A stretch of 64,000 nucleotides of DNA from Zoogloea sp041914405 (GTDB lineage: Bacteria; Pseudomonadota; Gammaproteobacteria; Burkholderiales; Rhodocyclaceae), in assembly GCF_041914405.1 (NCBI RefSeq), contig NZ_JAYSDK010000006.1:1-64000 (forward strand), read 5' to 3'. Shown here in pieces: positions 1 to 8,096 of the stretch (the first letter of the stretch is position 1; every line of letters begins with the position of its first letter). The notes beneath the pieces are model-generated. The model did not search any database, was not told the origin of the DNA, and was given only the letters and a program-made list of their open reading frames with translations. The position numbers and the translations under genes are program-made.

Positions 1-83
1 CCTGCGACATCAAGGACCCCACCCAGAACATCAACTGGGTCGTCCCGCAGGGCGGAGAAGGGCCGATCTATCAGGGGATGTAG
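1..83 (+). CDS. C-terminal end of an unidentified protein (5' truncated)
   Basis: An open frame enters from the left edge (frame of base 3) and ends at a TAG at 81-83. It gives 26 residues ending in PIYQGM. A hairpin with a T-run follows immediately, which supports a real gene end. Too little remains to name a family. The fragment converges on the gentisate operon, so it is not part of it. Confidence 0.5.
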   Translation, partial: CDIKDPTQNINWVVPQGGEGPIYQGM

Positions 84-100
84 CAGTACAAACCGTTTCA

Positions 101-184
101 GGGGAATGCCACGTAAACGGGGACGGGGGAAATTGCCTCCCTCTCCTCAGAAGACTTCCCGTCCCTGCGGCATTCCCCATTTTT
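101..184 (+). terminator. Rho-independent terminator between convergent genes
   Basis: GGGGAATGCC (101-110) pairs perfectly with GGCATTCCCC (169-178). A nested second stem (GGGACGGG 120-127 with CCCGTCCC 158-165) lies inside, and a T-run follows at 180-184. It sits between the left-edge gene (+) and the end of the transporter gene (-), so it could serve both directions. Confidence 0.75.
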
Positions 185-208
185 CTTCAGGTCCGCCGCG
201 GCCCAGCT

Positions 209-1552
209 TCAGGCCACCGTCGGCTGGATGGCCTGTTGCCGGCTGTGGTGCAGCCCGAACATGAGTATCGTGATGCCGGCGACCACTGCCGGCAGGCCGA
301 CGATCATGAACACCGACGACAGCGGCAGGTTCATCGTGAGCATCGCACCGCCGCCGACCGAGCCGAGCACCGAACCCATCCGGCCGACGCCGTTGGCCCA
401 GCTGACGCCGGTGGCGCGGCAGTCCGTCGGGTAGAAGCTGGCGGACAGGGCGTTGGCGCCGACCTGGGAGCCGGACACGCAGAAGCCGGCGCAGAACACT
501 ACCAGGCCGGCCAGAACCGGGTTGCCGGAGAGGCTACCGATCGCCGCGATGAACAGGCCGGCGAGCATGTAGCTGGTGGCCAGGACCCGGTGCGGCGCGA
601 CGCGGTCCATCAGCCAGCCGAGCACGATGGCGCCGACCGTGCCGCCAACCTGGAACATGGTGGTGACCAGCGAGGCGGTCTTGAGGGAGACACCGGTGCT
701 CTTGATGAAGGTCGGCAGCCAGCTCGACAGCAGGTAGATGACCAGCAGGCTCATGAAGAAGGTCAGCCACAGCAGCAGGGTGCCGCGCAGCAGATCCGGC
801 CGGAACAGGTGGCTGACCGGCATGCCGGCGGGCTTGTGATGGCTGACGATGAAATGGGCCTTGTCGAAGTCCTGAGCGGGATCGATGCGACGCAGCGTGG
901 CGGCGACCCGGTGGAAGCCCTTGTTCTCCATCACCAGGTAACGTACGGATTCCGGCAGGCGCCAGACCAGTACCGGCAGCAGCGCCAGCGGCAGTACGCC
1001 GCCGAGCATCAGCACCGAGCGCCAGCCGTAGGCCTCGACGAGATGGGCCGAGGCCAGCCCGCCCAGCGCGGAGCCGACCGTGAAGCCGCAGAACATCGCA
1101 GTGACGAGGAAGGCGCGCCGTTTGTCCGGGCAGAACTCGGAGGTCAGCGTCACCGAATTGGGCATCGCACCGCCCAGGCCGAGGCCGGTCAGGAAACGCC
1201 AGATCACCAGTTCGCTGGCCGAACCCGAATAGGCCGACAGCAGACTCGCGAGGCCAAAGAACAATACGCAGGTGATGAGGACGCTCTTGCGCCCGAAGCG
1301 GTCGGCGAGGGGGCCGAACAGGAAGGCGCCTGCCATCAGGCCAGCCAGTCCGGCACCGAACAGCGGCGCGATGTCGCCCGGCGTCAGCTGCCATTCGGCA
1401 CGGATGGCGGGGGCCAGAAAGCCGATGGCGGCGGTGTCGAAACCGTCGATGGCGACGATCAGGAAGCACAGCACGATGATCAGCACCTGGTAGGGGCTGA
1501 GGGCGTGGTGGGCGATGAAGTCCGTGACGTTCACGGTGCGCTGGGTGGGCAT
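209..1552 (-). CDS. MFS aromatic acid:H+ symporter (AAHS family), 3-hydroxybenzoate/gentisate uptake
   Basis: The 447-residue inner-membrane transporter has the major facilitator layout of 12 predicted helices. Visible family marks are the helix-1 segment DGFDTAAIGFLAPAI, typical of aromatic acid/H+ symporters (PcaK, BenK, MhbT and GenK relatives), and the loop 2-3 motif GPLADRFGRK. It is the last gene of the gentisate operon, so it most likely imports 3-hydroxybenzoate or gentisate by proton symport. The substrate comes from context only. GGAGAC lies just upstream of the ATG at 1552. A perfect hairpin sits in the gap to the upstream isomerase gene and may lower or stabilise distal expression. 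Confidence 0.9.
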   Translation of the reverse strand: MPTQRTVNVTDFIAHHALSPYQVLIIVLCFLIVAIDGFDTAAIGFLAPAIRAEWQLTPGDIAPLFGAGLAGLMAGAFLFGPLADRFGRKSVLITCVLFFGLASLLSAYSGSASELVIWRFLTGLGLGGAMPNSVTLTSEFCPDKRRAFLVTAMFCGFTVGSALGGLASAHLVEAYGWRSVLMLGGVLPLALLPVLVWRLPESVRYLVMENKGFHRVAATLRRIDPAQDFDKAHFIVSHHKPAGMPVSHLFRPDLLRGTLLLWLTFFMSLLVIYLLSSWLPTFIKSTGVSLKTASLVTTMFQVGGTVGAIVLGWLMDRVAPHRVLATSYMLAGLFIAAIGSLSGNPVLAGLVVFCAGFCVSGSQVGANALSASFYPTDCRATGVSWANGVGRMGSVLGSVGGGAMLTMNLPLSSVFMIVGLPAVVAGITILMFGLHHSRQQAIQPTVA

Positions 1553-1593
1553 TGTTTGTCTCCGTCTCGTTTTGGATGGACGTACCGGGGCAT

Positions 1594-1617
1594 CCGCGAT
1601 ACCGGGCGGTATCGCGG
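1594..1617 (-). other. Intercistronic hairpin
   Basis: Ten-base perfect arms (CCGCGATACC / GGTATCGCGG) surround a four-base loop between the isomerase and transporter genes of the gentisate operon. There is no T-run, so RNA processing or attenuation is likelier than full termination. Confidence 0.55.
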
Positions 1618-1648
1618 TGCGCGCTCTAGGTGTTGTGGTCCGCGGGGT

Positions 1649-2287
1649 TTAGCCGGCGTCGGGCTGAACGGCCGGTGCGGCGCGGCGGAAGGCGTCGAGC
1701 TGCTGGCAGGCGGTGTCGACGGCCTGGATCAGCGGCCAGCGGGCCATATCCACCTTGAAGCGGCGGGCACTTTCCACCTGGGGCACCAGGTACACGTCGG
1801 CCAGCGTCGGCGTGTTGCCGTAGCAGAAGGGGCCGCGTTGCGGGTCGGCGGCCAGCAGGGCTTCGAGGGCGTCGAAGCCGGCGCTGATCCAGGTGGCGCA
1901 CCAGGCGTTGATGGCCGCCTCGTCACAGTGCAGCGTGTGGCGCAGGTATTCGAGGATGCGCCGGTTGTTGATCGGGTGGATGTCGCAGCCGACAATGGCC
2001 GCCAGGGCCCGCACGCGGGCGCGGGCGTCGGCATCCTTCGGCAGCAGCGGCGGCTCGGGGTGGCGCTCCTCCAGCCATTCGATGATGGCTGGCGACTGGA
2101 TCAATACCTGTCCACCGGTTTCCAGCGCCGGCACCAGCCCTTGCGGGTTGAGGGCCTTGAAGGCGGGGCCCAGGTGCTGTTCGGTGCGCAGGTCCACCGG
2201 CAGGTACTCGTAGTCCAGCCCCTTCAGGTTCAGGGCGATGCGCAACCGGTGTGAGGTGCCACTGCGGAAGAAGTTATGCAGCTTCAT
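1649..2287 (-). CDS. nagL: Maleylpyruvate isomerase (zeta-class GST fold)
   Basis: This 212-residue cytosolic enzyme has an N-terminal thioredoxin-like GST domain and a C-terminal helical domain. The active-site stretch SGTSHRLRIALNLKGL occupies the position of the SxxxxRVRIAL signature of maleylacetoacetate/maleylpyruvate isomerases. NPQGLVPALE and the SPAIIEWLEE glutathione-binding segment follow. It should isomerise maleylpyruvate, the gentisate ring-cleavage product, to fumarylpyruvate with glutathione. It lies 3 bases downstream of the fumarylpyruvate hydrolase gene, so the two are tightly coupled. Maleylacetoacetate isomerase is the alternative, but the gentisate context favours maleylpyruvate. 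Confidence 0.88.
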   Translation of the reverse strand: MKLHNFFRSGTSHRLRIALNLKGLDYEYLPVDLRTEQHLGPAFKALNPQGLVPALETGGQVLIQSPAIIEWLEERHPEPPLLPKDADARARVRALAAIVGCDIHPINNRRILEYLRHTLHCDEAAINAWCATWISAGFDALEALLAADPQRGPFCYGNTPTLADVYLVPQVESARRFKVDMARWPLIQAVDTACQQLDAFRRAAPAVQPDAG

Positions 2288-2290
2288 GGC

Positions 2291-3001
2291 TTACTCGGGA
2301 GCGCCGACGGTCAGGCGGACGTCGCCGACACCGTCCACGTGGCCGGTGATCACATCACCCGACTTCACTGCGCCAACGCCTTCCGGCGTGCCGGTGTAGA
2401 TCAGGTCGCCCGGTTCCAGGTGGTAGAACTGGGACAGGTCGACGATCAGCTCGCGGATGTTCCAGATCAGCTTGGAGAGGTCGGAGGACTGCTTGGTCTG
2501 GCCATTGACAGCCAGGCTGATGGCGCCCGTTTCGAGCACACCGCGCCCGCTGGCCGGCACGATCTCGCTGCATACCGCGGACTTCTCGAAGTTCTTGCCC
2601 AGGTCCCACGGACGGCCCTGTTCGCGGGCCACCAGCTGCAGGTCGCGACGGGTCATGTCGAGGCCGGCGGCGTAGCCGAAGATCAGCTCGCTCGCTTCGG
2701 CCTCGGTGACGCGGAAGCCGCTGCGGCCGATGGCCACCACCAGTTCCATCTCGTAGTGGTAGTTCTGGGTGCCGGCCGGGTAGGGCACCGTGGCGCCGGA
2801 TTCGACGAGGGTGGACGGGTCCTTGATGAAGTAGAAGGGCCGCATCGTGGCCTTGTCCACCGGGCGCTCCATCTCGATGGCGTGGGCGTGGTAGTTGCGG
2901 CCGACGCAGAAGATGCGCTTGACGGGGAGGCGCGCCTCGCAGCCCTGCACGGGCAGGGAGAAGACGGGTTGCGGGTTCCACAGGTAGGTCTGCTGGGTCA
3001 T
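2291..3001 (-). CDS. nagK: Fumarylpyruvate hydrolase (FAH family)
   Basis: The 236-residue cytosolic hydrolase belongs to the fumarylacetoacetate hydrolase superfamily. CVGRNYHAHAIEM near residue 32 and FIKDPSTLV near residue 57 are typical. The ExE-type metal-binding region YHYEMELVVAIG and the C-terminal GDLIYTGTPEGVG are also present. It splits fumarylpyruvate into fumarate and pyruvate, the last step of the glutathione-dependent gentisate route. AAGGAAAACAG precedes the ATG at 3001. It sits between the gentisate dioxygenase and maleylpyruvate isomerase genes, which fixes the substrate better than sequence alone. Confidence 0.9.
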   Translation of the reverse strand: MTQQTYLWNPQPVFSLPVQGCEARLPVKRIFCVGRNYHAHAIEMERPVDKATMRPFYFIKDPSTLVESGATVPYPAGTQNYHYEMELVVAIGRSGFRVTEAEASELIFGYAAGLDMTRRDLQLVAREQGRPWDLGKNFEKSAVCSEIVPASGRGVLETGAISLAVNGQTKQSSDLSKLIWNIRELIVDLSQFYHLEPGDLIYTGTPEGVGAVKSGDVITGHVDGVGDVRLTVGAPE

Positions 3002-3035
3002 GTCTGTTTTCCTTGGTATGGGGGGGTGGGGCGAT

Positions 3036-4091
3036 TCAGCCGCGGTTCTCGAAGACGCCGAGCTTGCGGTGCAGCGGCGTTTCGTCGGCGACGAAGACGA
3101 AGGCCGGGCTCTTGCTGGAGCGGTTGCGCAGGCGCACCGGGGTGTAGCCGGGGGCGCAGCAGGTGTCGGCTTCGGCGAGGGCGAAGCTGTTGTCGCCGAT
3201 GCTTACTTCGATGCCGCCCTCGATCAGGTGGAAAACCATCGCCGGCGAGCGCACGGGCAGGTCGAGCGTCTGGCCGGGGCGCAGCATCAGCGCATAAAAG
3301 CCGAGGATGTTCTGCGCGTCGCTGCCGGTTTCCGGATTGGTGTAGGTGACCTGCACGGCGTCCAACTCCGGCTGGTCGGCGGCCAGGGCTTCCAGCGCGG
3401 CGCGGGCTTCGACCCACGGGTAGCGCAGCATCGGGTAGGCCTTGTTCGAACGCTGGAACACCTGGGACGGCACCACGCCGGCACGGGCGTAGGCGCGATC
3501 GCCACGACCGGGCTTGACGGTCTGGGGGTCGCCGTCGATGTGGTAGGAGGCCTCCATGTAATAGACCAGCGGCAGGTCCAGCACGTCCAGCCACACCACC
3601 GGGCCGTTGCCGTCGTGGCCGTGTTCGTGCCACAGGCCGGTGGGGGTGAGGATCAGATCGCCGCGGCTCATCGGGCACTTCTCGCCATCGACGGTGGTGT
3701 AGGCGCCTTCGCCTTCGACGATCATCCGCACCGCGTTGGGGGTGTGGCGGTGGGCCGGGGCCCATTCGCCGGGCAGCAGCAGCTGCATGCCCAGGTACAT
3801 CGCCGCGCTGGCCTGCATCTTCTCGAGACCGTGGCCGGGGTTGGCGAGCACCAGCACGCGGCGCTCGGCCTTCTCGATCGGAGTCAGCTCGCCGGCCTGC
3901 ATCAGCAGCGGACGGAGGGTTTCGTAGGGCCAGTGGATCGGCCGGGTGTTGGGCTGCGGCTTGCCGGCGGGCAGCACCGCGCGCAGGCTCGGCCACAGGG
4001 GCACGAGGTTCTGGCGGGTGAGCGCCTCGCGGTAGTCGAGGGGCAGGTCTTCCAGGCGCCCCAGGGTGTCGAAACGGCTTTGGTCTTGCAT
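3036..4091 (-). CDS. nagI: Gentisate 1,2-dioxygenase
   Basis: This 351-residue double-cupin Fe(II) dioxygenase cleaves gentisate to maleylpyruvate using O2. The first cupin carries the metal-binding run WAPAHRHTPNAVRMIVEG, with further conserved LTPTGLWHEHGHDG. The second cupin follows near FHLIEGGIEVSIGDNSF. The frame stays open upstream to 4358, but that extension is low-complexity and overlaps the monooxygenase gene. The ATG at 4091 gives the length normal for NagI-type enzymes (about 350). The enzyme needs oxygen, which matters for the FNR-like site upstream of the operon. Confidence 0.93.
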   Translation of the reverse strand: MQDQSRFDTLGRLEDLPLDYREALTRQNLVPLWPSLRAVLPAGKPQPNTRPIHWPYETLRPLLMQAGELTPIEKAERRVLVLANPGHGLEKMQASAAMYLGMQLLLPGEWAPAHRHTPNAVRMIVEGEGAYTTVDGEKCPMSRGDLILTPTGLWHEHGHDGNGPVVWLDVLDLPLVYYMEASYHIDGDPQTVKPGRGDRAYARAGVVPSQVFQRSNKAYPMLRYPWVEARAALEALAADQPELDAVQVTYTNPETGSDAQNILGFYALMLRPGQTLDLPVRSPAMVFHLIEGGIEVSIGDNSFALAEADTCCAPGYTPVRLRNRSSKSPAFVFVADETPLHRKLGVFENRG

Positions 4092-4125
4092 GGTCGGCTT
4101 CCTGTTCGGGTTCGGATGGATGGGC

Positions 4126-5328
4126 TCAGTCTTTGGCCAGGCAGTTGTCGGCGTTCCAGCCGTACAGCCATTCCATCGCGTCGTAGAAGCGCTCCGCGCT
4201 GCGGCCCTTCCACAGGTCGTTGCGCACCAGGCGCTCGACGCCCTTGGCGTGGTAGATGCGGCCCATCTCGCGGGACGACAGCACGATGCGGGCGGTGCGG
4301 GCCACGCGGGAGCGCTGGTAGAGGTCGAAGGCTTTGACGAAGTCGTTGTCGTGGACACGCAGGGCTTCGCCGAGGGTCACCGCGTCTTCCATCGCCATGC
4401 AGGCGCCCTGGGCCATGTACTGGGTGGTTGGGTGGGCGGCGTCGCCGAGCAGGGTCACGCGGCCGAAGGTCCATTGGCCAATGGGCTCGCGGTCGGCGGT
4501 GGCCCAGCGCTTCCAGCTCTTGGGCAGTTCGATCAACTGGCGGGCCTTCGGGCAGATGCCCTGGAAGTAACTCTGGACTTCCTCGGCGCTGCCTTCGGTG
4601 ACGCCCCATTCCTCTTGCTGGCGGCTGTGGAAGGTGACCACCACGTTGTATTGCTCGCCGCCGCGCAGCGGGTAGTGGACCAGGTGGCAGTTGGGGCCGA
4701 CCCAGATACTGGCGGCGTTCCACTGCAGGTCTTCCGGGAAATCCTTCTTGTCCACCACGGCGCGGTACACCACATGGCCGGTGACGCGGGCCGGATCGCC
4801 GACGAACTGCTCGCGCACCACCGAGCGCACGCCGTCGGCGCCGATCAGTGCGATGCCCCGGTGGGCGTTGCCGTGCTGGTCGTACACCGTCACGCTGTCG
4901 GCATCCTGCTCGACGCGGCTGACGTGGGTGGAGGTCAGGAACTCGACGCGGCCGGTTTCCTGGGCGCCTTCGAGGAGGGACAGGTGCACATCCACCCGGT
5001 GGATCACCGCATAGGGGTTGCCGAAGCGCTTGCGGAAGGCCTCGCCGGTGGGGATGCGGCCGACGACGCGCTCGTCGAGGGCGTCGTGCATGATCATGTA
5101 GTCGGTGTAAACGGCGCGGCTGCGGGCCTTGTCGCCGACACCGAGGGCGTCGAAGGCGTGGAAGGCGTTGGGGCCGAGCTGGATGCCAGCGCCGATCTCG
5201 CCGATCTGCGCGGCCTGTTCGAGCACCTTCACGGAGAAGCCCCGGCGGGTCAGGGCGAGGGCGGCGGCGAGGCCGCCGATGCCGCCACCGGCGATGATGA
5301 CCGGCAGCGCGTTGGGGGTGGTGTTCAT
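4126..5328 (-). CDS. 3-Hydroxybenzoate 6-monooxygenase (FAD, class A)
   Basis: The 400-residue flavoprotein hydroxylase has the N-terminal dinucleotide fold IIAGGGIGGLAAALALTRRG, the central NAD(P)H/FAD DG motif IGADGVRS near residue 170, and the C-terminal FAD-ribityl GD motif LLGDAAHPTTQYMAQGA near residue 290. It should convert 3-hydroxybenzoate to gentisate with NADH and O2 and feed the next gene's dioxygenase. As first gene of the operon it sits behind the regulatory region at 5329-5459, with AGGAG just before the ATG. Salicylate hydroxylase-type activity is possible by fold. Placement in a complete gentisate operon makes the 3-hydroxybenzoate assignment strong. Confidence 0.9.
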   Translation of the reverse strand: MNTTPNALPVIIAGGGIGGLAAALALTRRGFSVKVLEQAAQIGEIGAGIQLGPNAFHAFDALGVGDKARSRAVYTDYMIMHDALDERVVGRIPTGEAFRKRFGNPYAVIHRVDVHLSLLEGAQETGRVEFLTSTHVSRVEQDADSVTVYDQHGNAHRGIALIGADGVRSVVREQFVGDPARVTGHVVYRAVVDKKDFPEDLQWNAASIWVGPNCHLVHYPLRGGEQYNVVVTFHSRQQEEWGVTEGSAEEVQSYFQGICPKARQLIELPKSWKRWATADREPIGQWTFGRVTLLGDAAHPTTQYMAQGACMAMEDAVTLGEALRVHDNDFVKAFDLYQRSRVARTARIVLSSREMGRIYHAKGVERLVRNDLWKGRSAERFYDAMEWLYGWNADNCLAKD

Positions 5329-5346
5329 GGCGTCTCCTGATTTGAT

Positions 5347-5360
5347 TTGATGTAGATCAA
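5347..5360. promoter_or_regulatory. Perfect FNR/ANR-type site before the gentisate operon
   Basis: TTGATGTAGATCAA matches the TTGAT-N4-ATCAA consensus exactly on both strands. It lies 19-32 bases upstream of the ATG of the 3-hydroxybenzoate hydroxylase gene, which is downstream of any likely promoter. That position fits repression, for example switching the oxygenase pathway off without oxygen. Confidence 0.65.
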
Positions 5361-5394
5361 GTTTGGAAGACGCCAGTTATTTTGAAAACGCAAT

Positions 5395-5427
5395 CTATCG
5401 AATAGGCTGATTTCCTTTATCGAATAG
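5395..5427. promoter_or_regulatory. Two direct repeats, candidate activator/repressor operator for the gentisate operon
   Basis: TATCGAATAG occurs at 5396-5405 and again at 5418-5427, exactly 22 bases (two helical turns) apart. Each copy is embedded in an imperfect CTAT-N3-ATAG palindrome. The spacing suits a dimer-of-dimers regulator. No gentisate-specific regulator gene is next to the operon in this window, so the protein is unknown. Confidence 0.5.
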
Positions 5428-5459
5428 TTATATTGGAGCTAAACGTGTGCTCTACGAGG

Positions 5460-6365
5460 TCAGGCGATGCCCGGCCGGCGCAGTAGCGGCTCGCCCATAC
5501 GGATCGGGCTGCCTTCGCCGACACCTGCACACAGGCTGAAGCCCTTCGGCGCGAAGACGATGATCGTCGAGCCGTGCTGGAACCAGCCCATCTCCTGGCC
5601 CTTGGCGAAGCGGGCGGTGCCCGGGATCTCGTTGGGGCCCCGGTAGCGGAGGTGCAGCAGCACGTCCAGCCAGTGCAGGCGGATGCTGGCGACGAGGATC
5701 GCCGCCACTGGCACCAAGGTCAGCGGGGCGCCGTCGGCCAGGCGGGTGCGGATCACAGCCCGCTCGTTCTTGCAGTACAGGCGCTCGACCCGCTTGAGGG
5801 CCGGCGGATTGACGTTCCACACGTCGCCGGAGATGTAGGTGACGTGCTCCACGTCCAGGTCCGCCGGGGCGTGGAAGCGGTGGTACATGCTCGACTTGAG
5901 GCGCAGCGTCACGTAGCTGCCGTCCCGGTAGGTCTCCACCAGCGCTGGGTCGCCGAGCAGGTCGATGAGCGGGTAGGGCGCGCCCTTGGCTTGCAGCGCG
6001 GTGACGCCGTCAAGCAGGCCGCAGGCGCCGACGATGGCGTCGCAGGGGCTGCTGAGGATTGCCGGATCGGCGTCGATGGTCCGTGCGCCGTCCTTCAGCT
6101 CGCGGGTGAAGCAGTCGTGCATGCTGCGGAATTCCTGCTTCCTGGCTTCCGACAGGTCCAGTTCGGCGAAGGTTTTCCATATGGCGATGGACAGGCGTGC
6201 AACGAGGGGATGTTCGATCTTGCTGAACCAGCCGACGAAACGGGTCAGCAGCGCACGCGGCAGGCGGTTGGTGAGCAGGAAGTTGAGGTCTTCCTGGTCG
6301 GTGAGGCGGGCAAGCAGACGGGGACTTTTCATGGTTCTGTAACTGGGGTCGGTTAAATCGTTCAT
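5460..6365 (-). CDS. psd: Phosphatidylserine decarboxylase
   Basis: The 301-residue proenzyme makes phosphatidylethanolamine from phosphatidylserine at the inner membrane. SPCDAIVG corresponds to the SPxDG-type motif, SSMYHRFHAPAD to the conserved YHRxHxP segment, and QHGSTIIVF contains the GS self-cleavage site (Ser266) that yields the pyruvoyl group. Length matches the proteobacterial form. Its ATG at 6365 is only 14 bases from the oppositely oriented aminotransferase start. A second ATG at 6332 is possible, and neither has a strong ribosome-binding site. The next gene downstream on this strand is the gentisate operon, which has its own regulatory region. Confidence 0.9.
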   Translation of the reverse strand: MNDLTDPSYRTMKSPRLLARLTDQEDLNFLLTNRLPRALLTRFVGWFSKIEHPLVARLSIAIWKTFAELDLSEARKQEFRSMHDCFTRELKDGARTIDADPAILSSPCDAIVGACGLLDGVTALQAKGAPYPLIDLLGDPALVETYRDGSYVTLRLKSSMYHRFHAPADLDVEHVTYISGDVWNVNPPALKRVERLYCKNERAVIRTRLADGAPLTLVPVAAILVASIRLHWLDVLLHLRYRGPNEIPGTARFAKGQEMGWFQHGSTIIVFAPKGFSLCAGVGEGSPIRMGEPLLRRPGIA

Positions 6366-6379
6366 CTTTCAGTTGCGGA

Positions 6380-8047
6380 GTGCACTACGTGGAAGATGCA
6401 TTGGTATTGGCCGGACTCGGGGCGCTGGCCCTGCCGGGCCTGGTGATGAAGGCGAAGCGCCGGCTGGAGCTGTCGAAGGGCAAGCACCCGTCGCTGGCGG
6501 GGCACGCCAAGATGTCCCGCCGGGTCGCGAAGCTGCTGCCGTTTTACGAATACGACGAGGCGACCTTCTTCCGCAGCGACGACGCGCCCGCCGATGTGGC
6601 GGCCAAGCGCAAGGAAGCCTTCTTCCGCCTGGCCGAGCTGTACCGCATGCGCTTTGCGACCAGCGCGGCGATGAGCGCCGAGACCCAGGAAGGCGTGTCG
6701 GACATGCAATTCACCGGTGCCTACCGGGTGCCTTTCCAGTACAGCCGGCTGGTGCGCCAGCACCTCAAGGGCGGTTCCTTCGTGAAGGCGTCGAGCGGTG
6801 TGACGGTCACCGACCTGGACGGCAACGTCTTCTACGACCTGACCGGCTCCTACGGCGTCAATGTGTTCGGCTACGACTTCTACAAGGACTGCATGGCCCG
6901 CGGCGCGGCGCGCGTGGAGGCCCTCGGCCCGGTGCTTGGCGCCTACCATCCGCTGCTCGCCTACAACGTGCAGCGCCTGAAGGCGATCTCCGGGCTCGAT
7001 GAAGTCTCCTTCCACATGTCCGGCACCGAGGCGGTGATGCAGGCCGTGCGGCTGGCCCGCTACCACACCGGCCGGACCCATCTGGTGCGCTTCTGCGGTG
7101 CTTACCACGGCTGGTGGGGCGACGTGCAGCCGGGCGTCGGCAACCCGGTGGCGGCCAACCAGACCTACACCCTGAAGGACATGCACGAGGACGCGCTGCG
7201 CGTGCTGCGCCGGCGCAAGGACATCGCCTGTGTGCTGATCAACCCGTTGCAGGCCTTGCATCCCAACGGCGCGGCGCCGGGGGATTCGTCGCTGGTGGAC
7301 AGCTCCCGCAAGGCGGGCTTCGACCGGGCGGCCTACACGACGTGGTTGAAGCAGCTGCGCCAGGTGTGCAGCGAGCGCGGCATCGTGTTGATCTTCGATG
7401 AGGTCTTCGTCGGTTTCCGGCTGGCGTCGGGCGGTGCGCAGGAATATTTCGGCGTGCAGGCCGATATGGTGACCTACGGCAAGACCCTCGGCGGCGGCAT
7501 GCCCATCGGTGTGGTGTGTGGCCAGCGCGAGCTGATGAAGCGCTTCCGCGACGACCGCCCGGCGGACATCTGCTTCGCCCGAGGCACCTTCAACTCCCAC
7601 CCCTACGTGATGGGCGCGATGGCCGAGTTCCTGGAACGCATCGAGACGCCCGAGGTGCAGGCCCTTTACGCCGGCCTCGACGACACCTGGAACAGCCGCG
7701 CCGAGCGCCTCAACCTGCGCCTCAAGGCCGAGGGCCTGCCGCTGCAGGTGGCCAACGTGTCGTCGATCTGGACGGTCTTCTACACCCGCCCGAGCCGCTA
7801 CAACTGGATGCTGCAGTACTACCTGCGGGCGGAAGGGCTGGCCCTCAGCTGGGTTGGGACGGGCCGCTTCATCTTCAGCCTCAACTACACCGACGCGGAC
7901 TTTGAGGCCGTTGCCGATCGCGTCGTCGCCGCCGCGCGGCAGATGGAGGCGGACGGCTGGTGGTGGAACGACGGCAGCCTGACCAACAAGGGCATCCGCC
8001 GGCGCATCCTGAAGGAGATGCTGAGCCATCGCTTCCTCGGGAAGTAG
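6380..8047 (+). CDS. Class III PLP aminotransferase (glutamate-1-semialdehyde mutase-like), long form
   Basis: The 555-residue protein starts with GTG at 6380. A hydrophobic N-terminal stretch (VLAGLGALALPGLVM, residues 9-23) could be a membrane anchor. The fold-type I core has FHMSGTEAVMQAVRLAR for phosphate binding, LIFDEVFVGFRLA with the PLP-pyridine Asp, and the Schiff-base lysine K368 in YGKTLGGGMPIG. It is about 100 residues longer than ordinary glutamate-1-semialdehyde mutases, the extra being N-terminal. It is divergent from psd and convergent with the Mpo1-like gene, so a lipid-linked amino substrate is conceivable. No substrate can be read from the sequence. It is not a standard HemL, because of the extension and context. 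Confidence 0.8.
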   Translation: MHYVEDALVLAGLGALALPGLVMKAKRRLELSKGKHPSLAGHAKMSRRVAKLLPFYEYDEATFFRSDDAPADVAAKRKEAFFRLAELYRMRFATSAAMSAETQEGVSDMQFTGAYRVPFQYSRLVRQHLKGGSFVKASSGVTVTDLDGNVFYDLTGSYGVNVFGYDFYKDCMARGAARVEALGPVLGAYHPLLAYNVQRLKAISGLDEVSFHMSGTEAVMQAVRLARYHTGRTHLVRFCGAYHGWWGDVQPGVGNPVAANQTYTLKDMHEDALRVLRRRKDIACVLINPLQALHPNGAAPGDSSLVDSSRKAGFDRAAYTTWLKQLRQVCSERGIVLIFDEVFVGFRLASGGAQEYFGVQADMVTYGKTLGGGMPIGVVCGQRELMKRFRDDRPADICFARGTFNSHPYVMGAMAEFLERIETPEVQALYAGLDDTWNSRAERLNLRLKAEGLPLQVANVSSIWTVFYTRPSRYNWMLQYYLRAEGLALSWVGTGRFIFSLNYTDADFEAVADRVVAAARQMEADGWWWNDGSLTNKGIRRRILKEMLSHRFLGK

Positions 8048-8052
8048 ACGTG

Positions 8053-8086
8053 AAAACGCCGCTCCGCCCGTGGGGCTGGAGCGGCG
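8053..8086 (-). terminator. Terminator of the Mpo1-like gene
   Basis: CGCCGCTCC (8057-8065) pairs with GGAGCGGCG (8078-8086). On the minus strand the stem is followed by TTTT (AAAA at 8053-8056). It lies between the convergent aminotransferase and Mpo1-like genes. Confidence 0.7.
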
Positions 8087-8096
8087 CTGGAAGGGC

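Noticed and set aside
236..2254. Long plus-strand open frame (672 codons) opposite the transporter and isomerase genes
   Set aside because: It is the antisense shadow of high-GC codon usage. It has no family motif and is rich in Gln, Gly, Ala and His. The minus-strand genes are unmistakable.
6362..8029. Minus-strand open frame of 555 codons opposite the aminotransferase
   Set aside because: Same shadow effect. The plus-strand frame has the full PLP-enzyme signature.
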